This document shows, piece after piece, positions 20,501 to 30,099 of a stretch of DNA of 64,000 bases. A model generated the notes under the pieces. It did no database searches. It was not told the origin of the DNA and saw only the letters and a list, made by a program, of their open reading frames with translations. Positions within the stretch are counted from its first letter, which is position 1. Every line of letters begins with the position of its first letter. Where the stretch lies: positions 11,254,001-11,318,000 of the forward strand of contig CATNEN010000039.1 in assembly GCA_950097015.1 (NCBI GenBank). Reading direction: 5' to 3'. Source of the DNA: Macrostomum hystrix. Its lineage: Eukaryota; Platyhelminthes; Macrostomidae. The translations under genes and the position numbers were made by a program.

Positions 20501-22803
20501 AGCTCTGTCACTGCCTGGGCCAGTGGCCTCGTCGCTGTGGACACTTTCTTTGCCAGCCGTCAAGTAGCCAATCAGGGCGCTGCTTAGGCAGACGCGGCTA
20601 GTTGCCATAGCAACTGGCAGAGCGCCCAGGTAGGTGAACAGTCGAACCAGCGAGTGACCACCCGAATGTACGCTGGCTAGGGCAGCCCGCGTGACTTCTG
20701 AAAAGCACCAGAAAAAGAAGCATTTGGGTCATACTCTGACTGCCTAGCAACAACTATTTGCGAGTTGAGCTATTGAATCTGTAATCTGCGTACTGCTGTT
20801 CAGTCCATGGACTGGTGGGACCAAAGCTGATTACATGTTGGTACCTATTTAACAGCGGGTGAACTGAATAAATGTACTGTTAAGGACACAAATTGTACCA
20901 GTGAAGTCGGGAATCGAACCCCTGGCCTTCAATTTGGGAGTCCGATGCTCTAACCACATACGAGTACATAGGTGTACATCTGCCTTGGCTGTCTTATTGT
21001 AAACGTGATTTTTTAAAGCTGCATCCTAAATACAATTGCCCTTGCCGCGGATTCGAACTCAGGAACTTCGTGCAAGAGCTGGACACGCCACAGAACCCCT
21101 TCCAAATTTTAAGCAATTTACACCCCAGCTTACACTTAGAGTGCATTTATAGTGCACTTAGTAGGCCACATACCTCTGGTAGCATCCATCAGGCACTGAC
21201 TGGCGGATCTCTGGCGCTGCTCCAGCGTCTCCATGACAACCCGAACAGCCGGGCTGTTGACCAGCTGCGAGTCCAGGTGTGCGAGCGCGCCCGCAGCCTC
21301 CGCTAGACTCATCAGCGCTTCTGTGAGGATAAAGTTTCCGAGAAGTAGAAAAACCATGGGGGTATTTCAAATACCCGCTGCCTACTTCACAATAGCTCCC
21401 AAACCGAATGACCGATTTTCGTGAAAGTCCGCCATATGGATCAAAAGTTTCAGCACTTTACAATCAACTCACTTAGGGGGAGGTCGGTGGGCAGAGCGGT
21501 TAAAGCGTTTGCCTCTAGCACCAAGGTCCCTGAGCTCGATTCCGCGTCGAGGCCACATTTATTTGGCGCGGAGAGAAGGCTTAGGGGGCTGAGGTTGCAA
21601 TTTACGCCCCCAAAAAAATGTACACTGCCTGACGATCAGAAAGTCATGGTGTGTGCCTGTGTGAGTGCTCAGGAGTCAGCAAAATGGGCAGAATTGCCTC
21701 CTCGCTGGCTGCAGGTCTAGTGGCACCAAATGATTTGCTATTTCCCGCAGCCCTCCTGCAATTGTTATTATTATTAACTAACTTTCAAAGCCGTCCGACG
21801 TCAGCATCGTCGACATTTTCAACGAATCTTGTCGAAGACCTTGATGACAAAGACAACTAATGTCTAAACCTCTATGGGGAATCCATATTTGTTCAGTAAT
21901 ATGAAAATTAACAATAAAACCAAAACAAAATAATCAGCAACAATAGCCCACACGATTTCCTGTGAATTTTTTGGGCACAACAGAGGTTGTAGCCTAGTGG
22001 TTAGGGCGTCGGACTCACGACTTGAAGGTCAGGGGTTCGATTCCCGACTCCACTGGAACAATTTGCGTCCTTTAGCAAGACACTTAACTCTGCATTGCTT
22101 CAGTTCACCCAGCTGTTAAATGGGTACTAGCATTAGCTGGGATAATTGAAGGTGGGTGTGGCGTCCCCCCAGTCCATAGACTGAACAGCTGTACGCAGCC
22201 TTCAGATGCGCCGCGCATTAGCTGCGGCTGTGCTGTCGGCTGCACATCTGACCCAATTGGGGCAGGTGTAATCAATTAATTGGGCACAAAAATTGTGCTA
22301 TATTTCTGGTTTTTTGCCTACAGAAACCCGGACAAGAATCGTTGAATATCTCGACGATGCCGATGTATTGTGAATCTGGATGTTGTTTCATCGGGTAGAG
22401 AGGAAGATTTTAGCCCGTATTTCTCGATTTTCATAGCGATTGGTTGACTATTTGGAGGATGGAAATAAGAAACTTTACTTTTAAAAACATATATAATGTG
22501 TTAAACAATGACGTTCGAAATTCTACCATGGTAAAGCTCAACATAGCTTTCCTCCGAGGAAATCAGATAAACAGTCAAACACAATCACAGAAAGTATTGC
22601 TTTAACTGACTGAGAACGTATTAAAAGTAGTTTATAATATTATTTTAGAGTATGTCTAGCTGAAACATTATTTTCAGTAAAATCAACGGATATTTCAACA
22701 ACACACCAGAAAGTCTCGCACTGCTGTTCTCCTCCGAACCCGGCTGCGGCCTCAGAAGTGACAGAAGCTGCTGCGAGTCGGTCAGGCCAACTGTCGGGTT
22801 CAT
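17509..22803 (-). CDS. FANCA: FANCA-like Fanconi anaemia core-complex protein, short form
   Basis: Exons in transcript order: 22803-22707, 21320-21174, 20697-20423, 19198-19042, 18954-18771, 18142-17965 and 17850-17509. All junction phases agree and the sum is 460 codons with stop. FANCA is a helical-repeat subunit of the nuclear ubiquitin ligase that activates FANCD2-FANCI at DNA crosslinks. The last exon matches vertebrate FANCA best: 'DVERA', then 'GRVP', 'RRAHFVGAFLPALLRPRLLP', 'PPDAR' and 'KVPEQAY', in the same order as the central part of the human protein. Exon 6 (KKSLGLLL, then HPP) and exon 5 (YGDWL) align with the stretch just before. The first two exons are poorly conserved. The protein stops soon after this block, so the long C-terminal half of vertebrate FANCA is absent. 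The start is the first ATG after an in-frame TGA. The AATAAA 37 bases downstream argues that the end is real. Exon 1 is the weakest part of the model. Confidence 0.72.
18214..18720. repeat. Minisatellite, 30-bp unit, FANCA-like intron 5
   Basis: About 16 copies of a 30-base unit made of 'aataatctgaggctctggga' and 'gaatgtgctc'. It fills nearly all of the intron between 18143 and 18770. Confidence 0.95.
19211..19800. repeat. 16-bp minisatellite, FANCA-like intron 3
   Basis: About 36 copies of 'gagatgagacaaggga' and variants, the third large array of this family in the window. It starts about a dozen bases from an exon boundary. Open frames across it are artefacts. Confidence 0.9.
20126..20320 (-). 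mobile_element. SINE family B copy
   Basis: The reverse complement matches the full-length copy at 21983 along its whole length: tRNA-like head with 'gtagcctagtggttagag', B-box region, 'ttagcaagacgcttaac', and a tail near 'gtccatggac'. Confidence 0.85.
20798..20960 (-). mobile_element. SINE family B copy, head incomplete
   Basis: Reverse-complement copy with a good B box (ggttcgattcc) and the palindromic tail CAGTCCATGGACTG. The head is lost after 'gtggttagagc'. Confidence 0.8.
21355..21440 (-). repeat. Dispersed repeat R2, copy 1
   Basis: The reverse complement contains 'ttgatccatatggcggac', 'tttcacgaaaatcggtcatt' and 'gcgggtatttgaaatac'. Matching blocks occur in the same order at about 58047-58115. 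The identity of the element is unknown. Confidence 0.55.
21477..21778 (+). mobile_element. SINE family A, near full length
   Basis: It starts with a tRNA-like head ('gggcagagcggttaaagcg', then 'ctgagctcgattcc' as B box) and continues with the conserved body. It ends at 'gcagccctcctgcaattgtt' and a short AT repeat. This is one of the most complete copies. Confidence 0.88.
21983..22195 (+). mobile_element. SINE family B, full-length reference copy
   Basis: The head has a perfect RNA polymerase III A box TAGCCTAGTGG (21990-22000) and B box GGTTCGATTCC (22034-22044), so it derives from a tRNA. The body contains 'acttaactctgcattgcttc' and 'agttcacccagctgttaaat'. The end is near 'cagtccatagactg'. 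It is not a tRNA gene, because the acceptor arm does not pair and the body repeats elsewhere. Confidence 0.9.
22323..22440 (+). repeat. Dispersed repeat R1, copy 1
   Basis: Similar along about 120 bases to the minus strand at 57660-57800: 'gaatatctcgacgatgccga', then 'ttgtttc' and 'gagaggaagattttagc'. The other copy has an open frame through 'EYLDDADVL' and 'RRERKIL', while this one has a stop. It is likely a fragment of a transposon coding region of unknown family. Confidence 0.6.
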
Positions 22804-22907
22804 TTTATTCGATTCTAGTCAGAGTTCTGGAGAGCTGGAAAACAGGACGGGCAAAGATACTCGCATCTGGCTTTTATCAGCGCGATCGTAGGAAACTAGA
22901 ATTAGAA

Positions 22908-23235
22908 GCCAAACGGAGAGGTCTAACGCGTTTGCCTCTCGCACCAAGGTCCCTGAGCTCGATTCCGCTTGCGAAGTCACATTCATTTGGGGCGCAGCCG
23001 CGGAGTGAAGTGTGGAATTGTCATGCAATTTGCGCCCCTTGAGGGCCAACTTCTAAGGCACACTGCCTGACGGTGAGAAAGCCAGGACCGATGTACACAC
23101 CTGTGTGAGTTTATGCTCAGTAGTCAGCGGAATGGACAGAATTGCCTCCTCGCTGGCTGCGGGTCTACTGTCTCAAAATGGAGTTAGAGCACACAGACCT
23201 TTTGTAATTATCATTATTACTGCTATTATTGTGAA
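22908..23235 (+). mobile_element. SINE family A copy
   Basis: It begins 'gaggtctaacgcgtttgcct', then 'ctgagctcgattccg', and follows the family body to 'ctcgctggctgcgggtctac' and an AT-rich tail. It lies just upstream of the FANCA-like start. Confidence 0.88.
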
Positions 23236-23382
23236 TCCACGGACCTGAAGAACATAAAAACTATGGGGAAGGTTGTCTTCAAGGGCAGAGAAACAGAAGA
23301 GCGAGCCCGAAGAGAATACGCTCGTACAAGCGGCTGATTGTCCTAAACAACAGATAAAGAACACGTGAGCGTTTAGTCATAT

Positions 23383-23535
23383 TGAAAGACAGGTGAGCGG
23401 GCAGCCATATTGAAGCACAGGTGAGCAGTCAGTCATATTGAAGGGCAGGTGAGTGCATGGGCAGTCATTCTGAAGGGCAGGTGAGCGGGCAGCCATATTC
23501 AAGGATAACTGAGTAGTCAGCCATCCTGATGGCAG
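23383..23535. repeat. Short tandem repeat, about 28 bp
   Basis: Five diverged copies of a unit with 'caggtgagcgggcagccata' followed by 'ttgaag'. Confidence 0.75.
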
Positions 23536-24354
23536 TGGGGAAATAATAATGAATGTGCAGCTATAGCCCTGAATAGGCCCGAATCCAAGTTTCGAGCTAT
23601 ACATATAAGCAGTGCTAAATAGGCATCAAATACCAGATAAACAGGAACTGGAAGCGCTATAGCACACGAACTGGCGAAGCAAGCACTGATAATATCTAGA
23701 GCTACATTTATTACGAGTACAATCTAAACGCATCAAAAACAAGGCCCTGAGGAAAGACAAGCCTTTGATAAGAAAAGTATGAGCATAGAGGGGACTAGAT
23801 CTGATCTACGTGTAGAAGACCCCCGAGAAAACTTGTAATCTGTTAATCCGACGAGCGCGGCACCGCCTGCTGGTAATATGATGTTGAACGGGAGTAGATA
23901 AGCCTACAGTAGGTCTTCTGCGAGTCTTGTTCTGCCCCTGATGTTGATGCTTATCCATAATCCCTGTCTGTCCCCTCCTTCAACATCCGTTTGTGTGCCA
24001 TGCTTATTTTACAAGACAGGAGAGAAGCCTCGCTTGTGAGCTGATGCAGATGCGGCCAACGTGCAGATGCTGCACGTTCTGTGTCTTGTTCCTTCGAACG
24101 ACAGCCTCGCTTCTCTTTTAGTCCGTCTTTGAGTTCGGCGTGGCGGAACTGATGAGCAAAGGCACAGAGATAAAAAAAGTGAACGGAGGAATGGAATGGA
24201 CTAGCGCTAATAAACGAGTCTGAGCAGTATAAGTGGAAATGTTGGCTGCCACAACGCGATCTACTGTGATAAACTCAAGATTTTTTGCGCAATATTCGAA
24301 GCCGATATTCAAATTCAAATAATTAAGTGAGAAGTCTGCTTTTGCGTACATCTG

Positions 24355-24606
24355 TTGAGTCCATGGACTGGAGAGCTACTACAAATACCCACCCCTACCG
24401 AACTGAAAAAAGAGGAATAAAGTGCATTCCGCTGACTCCTGAGCACACACGCACACGGATACCGTACGCCCCTCAAGGGCGTAAATTGCTTGATAAGCCC
24501 TTAAGCCTTCTCTCAAAAGCCTGCGCCCTAAAAGTGGCCTCGCCGCGAAATCGAGCTCGGGGACCTTGGTGCGAGACGAACGCGTTAACCGCTTTTCGAC
24601 TTACCC
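24355..24606 (-). mobile_element. SINE A copy next to a SINE B tail fragment
   Basis: Positions 24355-24395 carry the family B palindromic tail (gagtccatggactg). The rest is a family A copy on the minus strand with 'gagctcgatttcgcggcgag' and the start of its head. Confidence 0.75.
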
Positions 24607-25377
24607 CTGACCTCTAAGTTAGAAGTCTTATGAAGCTTTAACTATTCGGCTTGAATAAAATCCAGCTGTAGGTAAAATTGCAACACTCAAGACAGTCTAT
24701 TGCATCCTGCAAAATCAGGAATACATGTGTACGACCTACACAGCCACCTGTTGCCTAAAATCCTTCTAGTTGGGCTATTTTATGGGGATAAATATATACC
24801 GACAGAGGCGGGATAACAATTATAACAATCACCGACATGAGAATAATTCTTTTTTGAAGCTGGCCATCAAAGAGAGGAAAAGAGCCTAATAAGCCAGCAA
24901 TCGAATGGGATCATTAACTGTCTAATCGATCGAATGCGTTCAGCATTAAAACAGCTCCTGAAAACACTGGGACTATTTTCTAGTTTCATAGGCTCAATCT
25001 CTAGGCTCAAGATGTGTTAAATTGTGTCGAAACTGCATGACAGAAAAATAATGGGAACACAGAAAGATATAAATATCAATTGAGTCCAGATTTTTGTTTT
25101 ATTAATCAATACAGCCTACTTAACAGACAAGTCTTTAAAATCTCGACAACACTTACACGGGTTCTGCTGAGTGTTTATACTCGTATCCTTGCCTTCTATC
25201 CAATGTGCATAATAAAATGGTAAATTATGACAGGCTTTGCATTGAATTTCGCTGATAAATCATGGGAACACAATCGGTGTTAAAGACAGCATGCTTCTAT
25301 TGTACGAGTGTATGCGACTAATACTTCAGACAAAAACCTATCTGGTTGCAACAAACTACTCTACCTTCGCGTCCAAC

Positions 25378-25592
25378 ACATTTTTGGTTCATCGATCGTC
25401 TGCAGCTCCCTCTAGTTTATCGATCGTTTTTAACCCCACATCTATAAACTATCGATCCTCTGAAACCCAACCTCAAGTTTATCGATAGTCTGCAACCCCT
25501 CATCAGTTTATCGATTTTTAACCCTCAACCTCCAAATTATCGATCGCCTGCAACCCCATTCTTGTGTTTATCGATCGTCTGCACCCCCTAAA
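25378..25592. repeat. Diverged tandem repeat around ATCGAT
   Basis: Seven loosely spaced copies of a roughly 30-base unit with the core 'tttatcgatcgtctgcaacc'. Most copies keep ATCGAT. Confidence 0.75.
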
Positions 25593-26797
25593 AAAGCTAA
25601 TCTTCGCTTTCTACAGGCTTCAGGAAAATGTTCTAATAACTTTATAACTATAAAATCTAACAAAATAGAAGACAGTAAAATGAGCTGCTGATAGAGTTTC
25701 ATTTTCTCAGAAATGTTTTATCGTGCAAGTTGATGTTCGCGACGCGCTCTGGTTAGGCTATGGCAGGATTTCGTGGCACGAAAACTTTCACACGGTCAAT
25801 GCAAGTGGAGCATTAACAACACTTGGTACAACAAGTAACAGAAAGATGTTTCTACAAGCTAATTTGCTATATTGAAGAGGCGCGATAAGTACTAGAAACT
25901 TGTGTACTTTTTCGAAGCTTGCTAAAGCCATATATCAAAAGCAACACACACAATGACAAAATTATTCGCAGTTAGCTTTGCGTAAACAGAGGTACGTTAA
26001 ACAGAAAACACCCTAGCGTTTTTAAGCTCAAAATTCTATTTTAAAATTGAATAGACCATTCAAAAAGTTCAATACGAGAGTGAGTCCATACTGACACTGA
26101 CAACTCTCTTGAGACTTTCACCTGTGCCGAAAACAGCAAATCAAAACTTAAAAGGCTAAAATGAAAACAAGCGAGCAAATCATATAGCCACTGATGGAAA
26201 AAAATCACTCAGAAAAAAACATAATGACAGGTTGAACCAAAACAAAAAGGTGAAAAAATGAAGTGAAGAAAGAAGAGCTGCATTATTGTGCTTAAGATCT
26301 GCTATGCTACATGTAGCCTGAATAAAAGCCAAAATCTAACAATAAGACAAATACAACACAAGTCATCTAACCACAATAACTATCTGCCTTTCGTCAAAGC
26401 GATAAATGCTGGTCATTCTAGGACGACAGCACACATCGTTTAAGGAAGAATTAAGCATTGGGAACACAAAACTCGACTATCTAGATAACAATTCCAGGTT
26501 GGATTCTCATACTAAACCCGGAAAATAGCTAATATAATGGTTACTACAGTCTAAAATCAAACCATAGAAGCTAATATGATCACTCGGAAAGTGTTAAATT
26601 AAAATATGACTTATGTATAGCAGAACGAAAACTCGTGATCGTCTCCTTATGGGATCAGGAAAAACCATACGTTTTTTATAAAGAGACACTGGCTACAAGA
26701 ACATTGTGAAGATGCATATTATCTAGGAATCTAGAGGCCAAGTTTAACAACTAAGGGAAATTTCGAATGGCTGGAAACTAACACCTAAGCCAGTTGG

Positions 26798-26830
26798 TGT
26801 ATAGCTCTGACCACTAGGGTACAGGTTTTC
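26798..26830 (-). mobile_element. SINE B head fragment
   Basis: A short reverse-complement match to the A-box part of family B ('ccctagtggtcagagct'). A similar scrap is at 34485-34512. Confidence 0.4.
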
Positions 26831-26986
26831 CTGTACTAAGCTTTGTAACTAGCTACCCACTGTAAAACTGCTACTCGGCTTATTGACTAACGCCTAATCC
26901 CATGGCTATTGACGACACTGAGGAGCTTCGGTCTGGCAAAGAGCCTTTGCGTAAATCGCTGTTCACTTGTTGCGACATCAGCTAGC

Positions 26987-28498
26987 CTAGGCCTCCTTGC
27001 TGATGTCTTCAGACTTGGCAGCCTCCGCAGCTGGCTGGTCCTGGCTGCCGCTGTCCTGCATCTGCACCAGAAACAGCTTCTGCACCAGGCAGGTGAGCTC
27101 CTGCGTCCAGCGCTGCAGCGACTTTGGCTTTTTAGTCCAGGCAACGCCGATCATGTAGACTGGCACAGCGGTGAGGATGATGATCACTCCCATGGCGCAC
27201 TCCCAGAAGGCTCCAACGAAGGCGTTGGCGCACAGCAGCACTGTGAACACCGTGTAGATAATGGGAAACAAGATCGGCACGCGTACCGGGCGCGGATCGT
27301 TCGGCCGTTTAACGCGAAGGTAGAGCACAATGGACACTGATAGACCGATTGCCAGCCAGTTCACGAAGCCCATGTAGTTCACCAGGACGTAGATGTCGTC
27401 AATCGTCAAGTAGACTAAAGAAATTAGGCCAACTAATAGCACGGCGGGCAGAGGGGTCAGCAGGCGCTGCTGGATCATGCACAGGAAGGTGGGCATCTGG
27501 CCCTCTTCGGCCGCCACGAAGAATATCCGGGACGTGGTCAGCAGAACTCCGTTGACGCCGCCAAACGTGGACAGTGACACAAAGATGGGCATTATGGCAG
27601 CTAGGAATCCGGAGATCTTCTTAGCGAACAGGATGGCAACGGCTGGCGTGGTGACAAACTCGGCTACGGGCACCGTGGTGAAGTAGGCCGCGTTGGCCAG
27701 CACGTACACAACAGTGACCAGGGCGCACGAGATGAAGATGGCCAGTGGCAGGTCGCGCTGTGGATTCTTCATCTCGCCTGTGACGCAGTTCAAGTAGTTC
27801 CAGCCATTGTAAGCGAAGAGGCCCGAGTAGAAGGCGCGCACCAGGTTTCCGACGCCCCACACCGAGTCGGCGAACGGCTGCTCGAAGAATTCAACCCTGC
27901 CGCGACCAACCTGAACGCAGCCAGCCGCGATGATGATAATCAGGGCGAGGGTCTTGCCCCAGGTGCAGATGTCCTGAATCCAGGTGGAGGCGCGGATGCT
28001 CCAGCAGTTGGCGGCTGTCAGTATTGTCAGGCACAAGGCGGCCAGCAGCTTCTCGGTAATGATTGGGGCCTGGCAGCCCGTGAAAATCGGCTCCAAGACG
28101 TACTTGGCGAAGGTTAGAGCAATGATAGTCTGCGAGCAGGGGCGCATGACCAGGATCTCACACCACATGCGCAGGAAGGCCATGAAAGGGCCGAACGCCA
28201 CCAAGACGTAGGCGTAGTCAGCGCCGGAGCGCTGGATCATGGTGCCCAGCTCCGCGTAGCTGTATGCGCCGAAGAAGCTGTAGACACCGCACAGGACCCA
28301 TACTAGCAGAGAGGCGCCAATGCTATTCACCTCCTTGAAGATTCCGGTCGGACTGACAAAGATGCCGGATCCGATTATGGAGCCAACAATGATGCTGACA
28401 CCGTTCATGAGAGTGATTTTCTTCTGCAACTGCACCGGCGAGGCAGCCGTGTCACCCGGCTCCGCTTGATCCCCAGTCTTTTTCTTGCACAGAGGCAT
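26987..28498 (-). CDS. LAT-type heteromeric amino-acid transporter light chain (SLC7 family)
   Basis: A 503-residue, 12-helix membrane protein in one unbroken coding exon. Family members exchange large neutral amino acids across the plasma membrane as the light chain of a dimer with the 4F2hc (SLC3) glycoprotein. Seen in the sequence: helix 1 substrate motif GSGIF (residues 43-47), Cys142 in 'PIFTGC', where LAT light chains form the disulfide to the heavy chain, and 'GLFAYNGWNYLN' in helix 6, where LAT1 has Gly in place of the Asn. 'SVNGS'-like and 'TTSRIFFVA' blocks also fit LAT1/LAT2 and y+LAT. Full length for the family. The substrate subtype cannot be set from sequence alone. The lack of coding introns contrasts with the neighbouring genes. 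A spliced 5'-UTR is likely. Confidence 0.92.
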   Translation of the reverse strand: MPLCKKKTGDQAEPGDTAASPVQLQKKITLMNGVSIIVGSIIGSGIFVSPTGIFKEVNSIGASLLVWVLCGVYSFFGAYSYAELGTMIQRSGADYAYVLVAFGPFMAFLRMWCEILVMRPCSQTIIALTFAKYVLEPIFTGCQAPIITEKLLAALCLTILTAANCWSIRASTWIQDICTWGKTLALIIIIAAGCVQVGRGRVEFFEQPFADSVWGVGNLVRAFYSGLFAYNGWNYLNCVTGEMKNPQRDLPLAIFISCALVTVVYVLANAAYFTTVPVAEFVTTPAVAILFAKKISGFLAAIMPIFVSLSTFGGVNGVLLTTSRIFFVAAEEGQMPTFLCMIQQRLLTPLPAVLLVGLISLVYLTIDDIYVLVNYMGFVNWLAIGLSVSIVLYLRVKRPNDPRPVRVPILFPIIYTVFTVLLCANAFVGAFWECAMGVIIILTAVPVYMIGVAWTKKPKSLQRWTQELTCLVQKLFLVQMQDSGSQDQPAAEAAKSEDISKEA

Positions 28499-29786
28499 TC
28501 CAGTGCCTTTAGGTTCTTAATTAGCAATGTTGCTTTAGACTCTAAAATTGCGAAAAAGCACCAAAATTTAAAGTTGTTATTGGAAAAAAATCTCTACCGA
28601 AGGTGCTCTAGAAAGAAGAACTGGCCCTACTATGAGGCGGTCTTAGCATTCGTGCTTTGTCCCTCTAGTATCTTCTCGCGTCTCAAAGCTCTAGGACCTA
28701 TCCTGTGATAACCAATCAGATTTCACCTCAGTAGAATATGCAGCTCTTGATATAAGCGAGATCTGAGGTTGTCAATCACTGATAACGCTCGAATTATATA
28801 ATTAAGCTCAAGGCCTGGACGAAATTCTGCCCGAATCTTTCGAGTATAGCTAAAACATATACATACAGTCTACTTGGCATTGCGACCAACGCTTAACTGA
28901 GCCTACAAAATTTGAATATATCAGTTAGGGTCCAGGGCCGGTATAGGACTCGATTTCCTCTCTCTGTCTCTCCTCTTGTCTAGAAGCATGTAATTTTAAC
29001 TGAATTCACTTCTGCACTCACAACCATAAGACAGAAGTGATCCTACTGAGATCCTATGACTAGATAGGCTAATAGTGGGACACGCTTCTTAACTTATCCA
29101 CTCTTGATTCCAAGCTCATGAGAGCTAGCTAGCTACTGCTCAACCCAACCATACCAATAAACTCACTACAATGAGTTCGAGCACTAGGCAACTATATAGT
29201 ACCACATTTACACTCGTCACATCTCATCATGCTGCTGACACAGTGACGCGAAAGGCGTCCTTCTGCTTTGACACTTTAAATACCATTTTATGCCAGTTTC
29301 TCAGTTACTACATAGATTTTAAGCGAACCGTTTCTGAACAGACAACACAGTCAGGCGCATTGTACACAAAAGCTTTGTCTGCCCTTCCATTCCGTAGCGA
29401 CTCAGGCCACTCAGTTCTTTAGCAGCATTAAAACACACAAGGCAGCAGTGAGTTCCAAGGGAAAGTTCCTAAGTCGCTATACACAATTCTATAAGCAAGG
29501 ACAGCTGGCAGGGAGCGGGAGGCGACTGCATGCGCGCCCTCAGAGAACCCGTGCGACTAGCTAAATAAGCCCGGCCCTTGTCCTCAGAAGGTGACCCCGT
29601 TAATAGTGAGGCTTCTTAGCTAGCGACACTTCATTGTTTGAAACATTCTATTGGTCAGTCGGATTAGAATCACTACTATATTATATTATATTATACTACA
29701 GCTAGCTGTTTTGTTGCTAGTTTTTTTACCGAATTTATGATAGCTAATAAAAATTCACATAATAGACAAATTATTGCGTCACTTAC

Positions 29787-29830
29787 CGACTTCTGTGAAT
29801 GATTGAATTGCTAAGCAACTCTTAATCAGA
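29787..29830 (-). other. Candidate 5'-UTR exon of the transporter
   Basis: The minus strand has a strong donor, AGTCG followed by gtaagtg, at 29787/29786, about 70 bases downstream of a TATA box. A possible acceptor, 'cctaaag', lies eight bases before the transporter ATG. The predicted 5'-UTR intron is about 1.28 kb. The upstream end is estimated from the TATA position. Confidence 0.45.
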
Positions 29831-29857
29831 CGATCTTGCCGATAGAATAAGCGCGGC

Positions 29858-29863
29858 TTTATA
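29858..29863 (-). promoter_or_regulatory. Candidate TATA box for the transporter
   Basis: TATAAA on the minus strand followed by a GC-rich 'gccgcgc'. It is placed to start the candidate 5'-UTR exon ending at 29787. Confidence 0.45.
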
Positions 29864-30099
29864 CTATCTAGGTCAGGATAGTAGAGCTGTACCTGCGTCT
29901 GTATATAGAATTTTATTGGCGAACTCGACTGTGGCACAGAGAAGAGAAGCGAGCGAGCGTAACCTAGTGGGAACGACAGGAGCGAGAACGAGAGAGACTC
30001 CTCGCAACGACGGGATATATGTAGAGCGCCTCGAATGGACTGTACAGTCTCCGTCTAACGGGCTTCCCCGCAATTTCATTGGCCCCCCAGAGTGACACA

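Larger units (their letters stand above)
23540..26986. other. Intergenic region with short repeats, no gene seen
   Basis: It holds SINE fragments at 24355-24606, an ATCGAT-rich repeat at 25378-25592 and otherwise AT-rich sequence. I found no supported coding exon. Part of it may be 3' UTR of the transporter, whose nearest plausible AATAAA on the minus strand is at 25103-25098. Confidence 0.45.

Noticed and set aside
21983-22060. tRNA gene
   Set aside because: A and B boxes are perfect, but the arms do not pair as a tRNA and the sequence runs into a body repeated elsewhere, so it is a SINE.
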